The notes under the pieces were generated by a model. That model was given only the letters and a program-made list of their open reading frames with translations. It did not search any database and had not been told where the DNA came from. Shown piece by piece: positions 62,077 through 64,000 of a stretch of DNA of 64,000 nt. The stretch lies in the NCBI GenBank assembly GCA_963786155.1, contig CAWAXW010000006.1, positions 868,001 through 932,000 on the forward strand. The letters run 5' to 3'. Made by a program: the position numbers and the translations under genes. The stretch is from CAWAXW01 sp963786155 (GTDB taxonomy: Bacteria; Actinomycetota; CADDZG01; WHSQ01). The first letter of the stretch is position 1. Each line of letters begins with the position of its first letter.

Positions 62077-62386
62077 GACCGTTGCGAAGCTCGACGACAT
62101 CCCGGACGGCGGGATGATCCAGGTGGTGGCCCACGGCGAACCGATTGGCCTCTACCGCCGAGGCGACAACGTGTACGCCGTCAACGACTACTGCACCCAC
62201 GAAGAGACCTACCTGACCGAAGGCGAGTTCGAGCCCGACGAGCTCGAGGTCGAGTGCCCGCTCCATGGCTCGCGCTTCAACGTGGCTACCGGCGAGGTTC
62301 GCATCTTGCCGGCAACCCGCCCCGTCGCGACCTACGAAGTGAAGATCGAGGGCGACCTCGTGCTGGTCGGACCCGAGAGAGGATGA
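62063..62386 (+). CDS. Rieske-type ferredoxin of the SUF operon
   Basis: 107 residues from GTG 62063. The Rieske 2Fe-2S ligands are CTHEE (Cys-x-His) and CPLHGSRF (Cys-x-x-His), spaced as in dioxygenase ferredoxins. Its place between sufD and sufC is the usual one in Actinomycetota, where it is annotated as a non-heme iron oxygenase ferredoxin subunit. It may donate electrons during cluster assembly or repair; that role is inferred from location. Confidence 0.93.
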   Translation: MAEYETVAKLDDIPDGGMIQVVAHGEPIGLYRRGDNVYAVNDYCTHEETYLTEGEFEPDELEVECPLHGSRFNVATGEVRILPATRPVATYEVKIEGDLVLVGPERG

Positions 62387-62394
62387 TGACAAAT

Positions 62395-63211
<817 letters not shown>

Positions 63212-63215
63212 GAAG

Positions 63216-64000
63216 ATGCCTCTCGACGTTGAAGTGATCCGCAAGGACTTCCCGATCCTCGAGACGACCGTGCACGGCAAGCGGCTCGTCTATCTCGATT
63301 CGGCGGCGACTTCGCAGAAGCCTCGTTCCGTCGTCGACCGGATGGTTCGTTTCTACGAGACCGAGAACGCCAATGTCCACCGCGGCGTCTACGAGCTTGC
63401 CGAACGGGCGACGGTCGCCTACGAGTCGGCGCGCGACGCGGTGGCTCGTTTCATCAAGGCCCCCAGCTCGCGCAACATCGTCTTCACCCGCGGCGCGACG
63501 GAGTCGATAAACCTCGTTCGCTATTCGTGGGCGCGCGCCAACGTGCACGAGGGCGACGAGATCCTCGTTACGGAGCTGGAGCATCACAGCAACCTGATCC
63601 CGTGGCAGCTCCTCTGCCAGGAGACCGGCGCGACGCTTCGCCATCTCCCGATCACCGACGACCATCACCTCGACCTCGACCGCCTTGATGAGTTCATCAC
63701 TCCTCGAACGAAGCTCGTGGCGGTCACGCTGATGTCGAACGTCCTCGGCTCGATCATCCCGGTCCGCCGGATAAGCGACGCGGCCCACGCGGTCGGCGCC
63801 GTGATGATGATCGACGCCGCGCAGGCCGCGCCGCACATATCGTTCGACGTCACCGAGCTGGACGCCGACTTCCTCGCGATCTCGGCTCACAAGATGCTGG
63901 GTCCCACGGGGGCCGGGGCACTGTACGGACGGATGGAGCTCCTCGAGGAGATGCCGCCGTTCCTGGGCGGGGGAGAGATGATCCGCGAGGTGTGGGCCGA
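63216..64000 (+). CDS. sufS: Cysteine desulfurase SufS, 3' part beyond the right edge
   Basis: The ATG at 63216 opens a frame that stays open to the window end, giving 261 visible residues. SufS/NifS features: FPILETTVHGKRLVYLDSAATSQKP, NVHRGVYELAERATVAYESAR, TRGATESINLVRYSW, ELEHHSNLIPWQLL with the PLP-stacking His, MSNVLGSIIPV, DAAQAAPH and the PLP lysine at about residue 226 in ISAHKMLGPTGAGALYG. The catalytic Cys lies beyond the window. It supplies persulfide sulfur to the SufBCD scaffold. Confidence 0.95.
   Translation, partial: MPLDVEVIRKDFPILETTVHGKRLVYLDSAATSQKPRSVVDRMVRFYETENANVHRGVYELAERATVAYESARDAVARFIKAPSSRNIVFTRGATESINLVRYSWARANVHEGDEILVTELEHHSNLIPWQLLCQETGATLRHLPITDDHHLDLDRLDEFITPRTKLVAVTLMSNVLGSIIPVRRISDAAHAVGAVMMIDAAQAAPHISFDVTELDADFLAISAHKMLGPTGAGALYGRMELLEEMPPFLGGGEMIREVWA

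Overview
The window is GC-rich, gene-dense and dominated by short gaps, GTG/TTG starts and ATGA-type stop/start overlaps. Its gene content (two-part GNAT and DUF222/HNH proteins, a SUF cluster with a Rieske-type ferredoxin between sufD and sufC, IdeR/DtxR-like iron boxes, Ser-Pro linkers in exported proteins) points to an Actinomycetota-like bacterium, probably an uncultivated lineage; the species cannot be named from the sequence. No rRNA, tRNA, CRISPR array, IS element or phage was seen, and there is no gene-free stretch above 300 bases.

Layout. 1-2.8 kb: a conserved unknown gene running off the left edge, a crotonase-like enzyme and an AMP-forming acyl-CoA ligase. 2.9-11.4 kb: a LapA-like small membrane protein, then one long overlapping operon with a tetraspan protein, a lipoprotein solute-binding protein, an exported membrane-anchored protein of unknown function, LivH/M/G/F-type ABC transporter subunits and an M19 dipeptidase. 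11.4-25.2 kb: exported proteins (metalloprotease with RTX-like repeats, cupredoxin-like protein, TolB-propeller/Calx-beta lipoprotein, RTX-like repeat protein) mixed with an FMN 2-hydroxy-acid oxidase, PAS protein, AI-2E permease, a conserved unknown protein, a DUF4395-thioredoxin fusion, a HIT hydrolase and DUF2269. 25.2-32.9 kb: two exported M14 carboxypeptidases, an alpha/beta-hydrolase-adenylate cyclase fusion, DUF4262, an HNH endonuclease and a STAS protein. 32.9-40.7 kb: two ABC exporters flanking a second 2-hydroxy-acid oxidase. 40.7-55.0 kb: GNAT and M20 enzymes, an RpfG-like HD-GYP regulator, MBL hydrolase, zinc alcohol dehydrogenase, LLM flavoprotein, MsrB, response regulator, two exported S1-like proteases, a GGDEF diguanylate cyclase, hotdog thioesterase, tandem Usp, PIG-L deacetylase, and a cyclic-di-GMP-I riboswitch in front of a 75-residue exported protein. 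55.0-64.0 kb: a SUF Fe-S assembly locus split in two (sufB; then sufD-Rieske-sufC-sufS), separated by an exported lamin-tail-like protein, an ornithine-cyclodeaminase-type enzyme, a sarcosine-oxidase-type flavoenzyme and an EamA transporter.

How it fits together. Second-messenger logic is visible end to end: a synthase (GGDEF with an intact inhibitory site), a hydrolase (HD-GYP) and an RNA receptor for cyclic di-GMP whose closing stem contains the ribosome-binding site of its target. Both suf transcription units carry the same GTTAGG-N4-CCTAAC inverted repeat that fits the IdeR/DtxR iron box, so they are probably co-regulated by iron despite being separated.

Caution. About 27 single-base frame breaks occur in 16 otherwise well-conserved genes, including sufB, sufC and sufD. 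Several sit in homopolymer runs and the stitched reading frames are intact, so I read most of them as consensus-sequence errors in a draft or long-read assembly rather than gene death. Coordinates given for such genes span the stitched gene.
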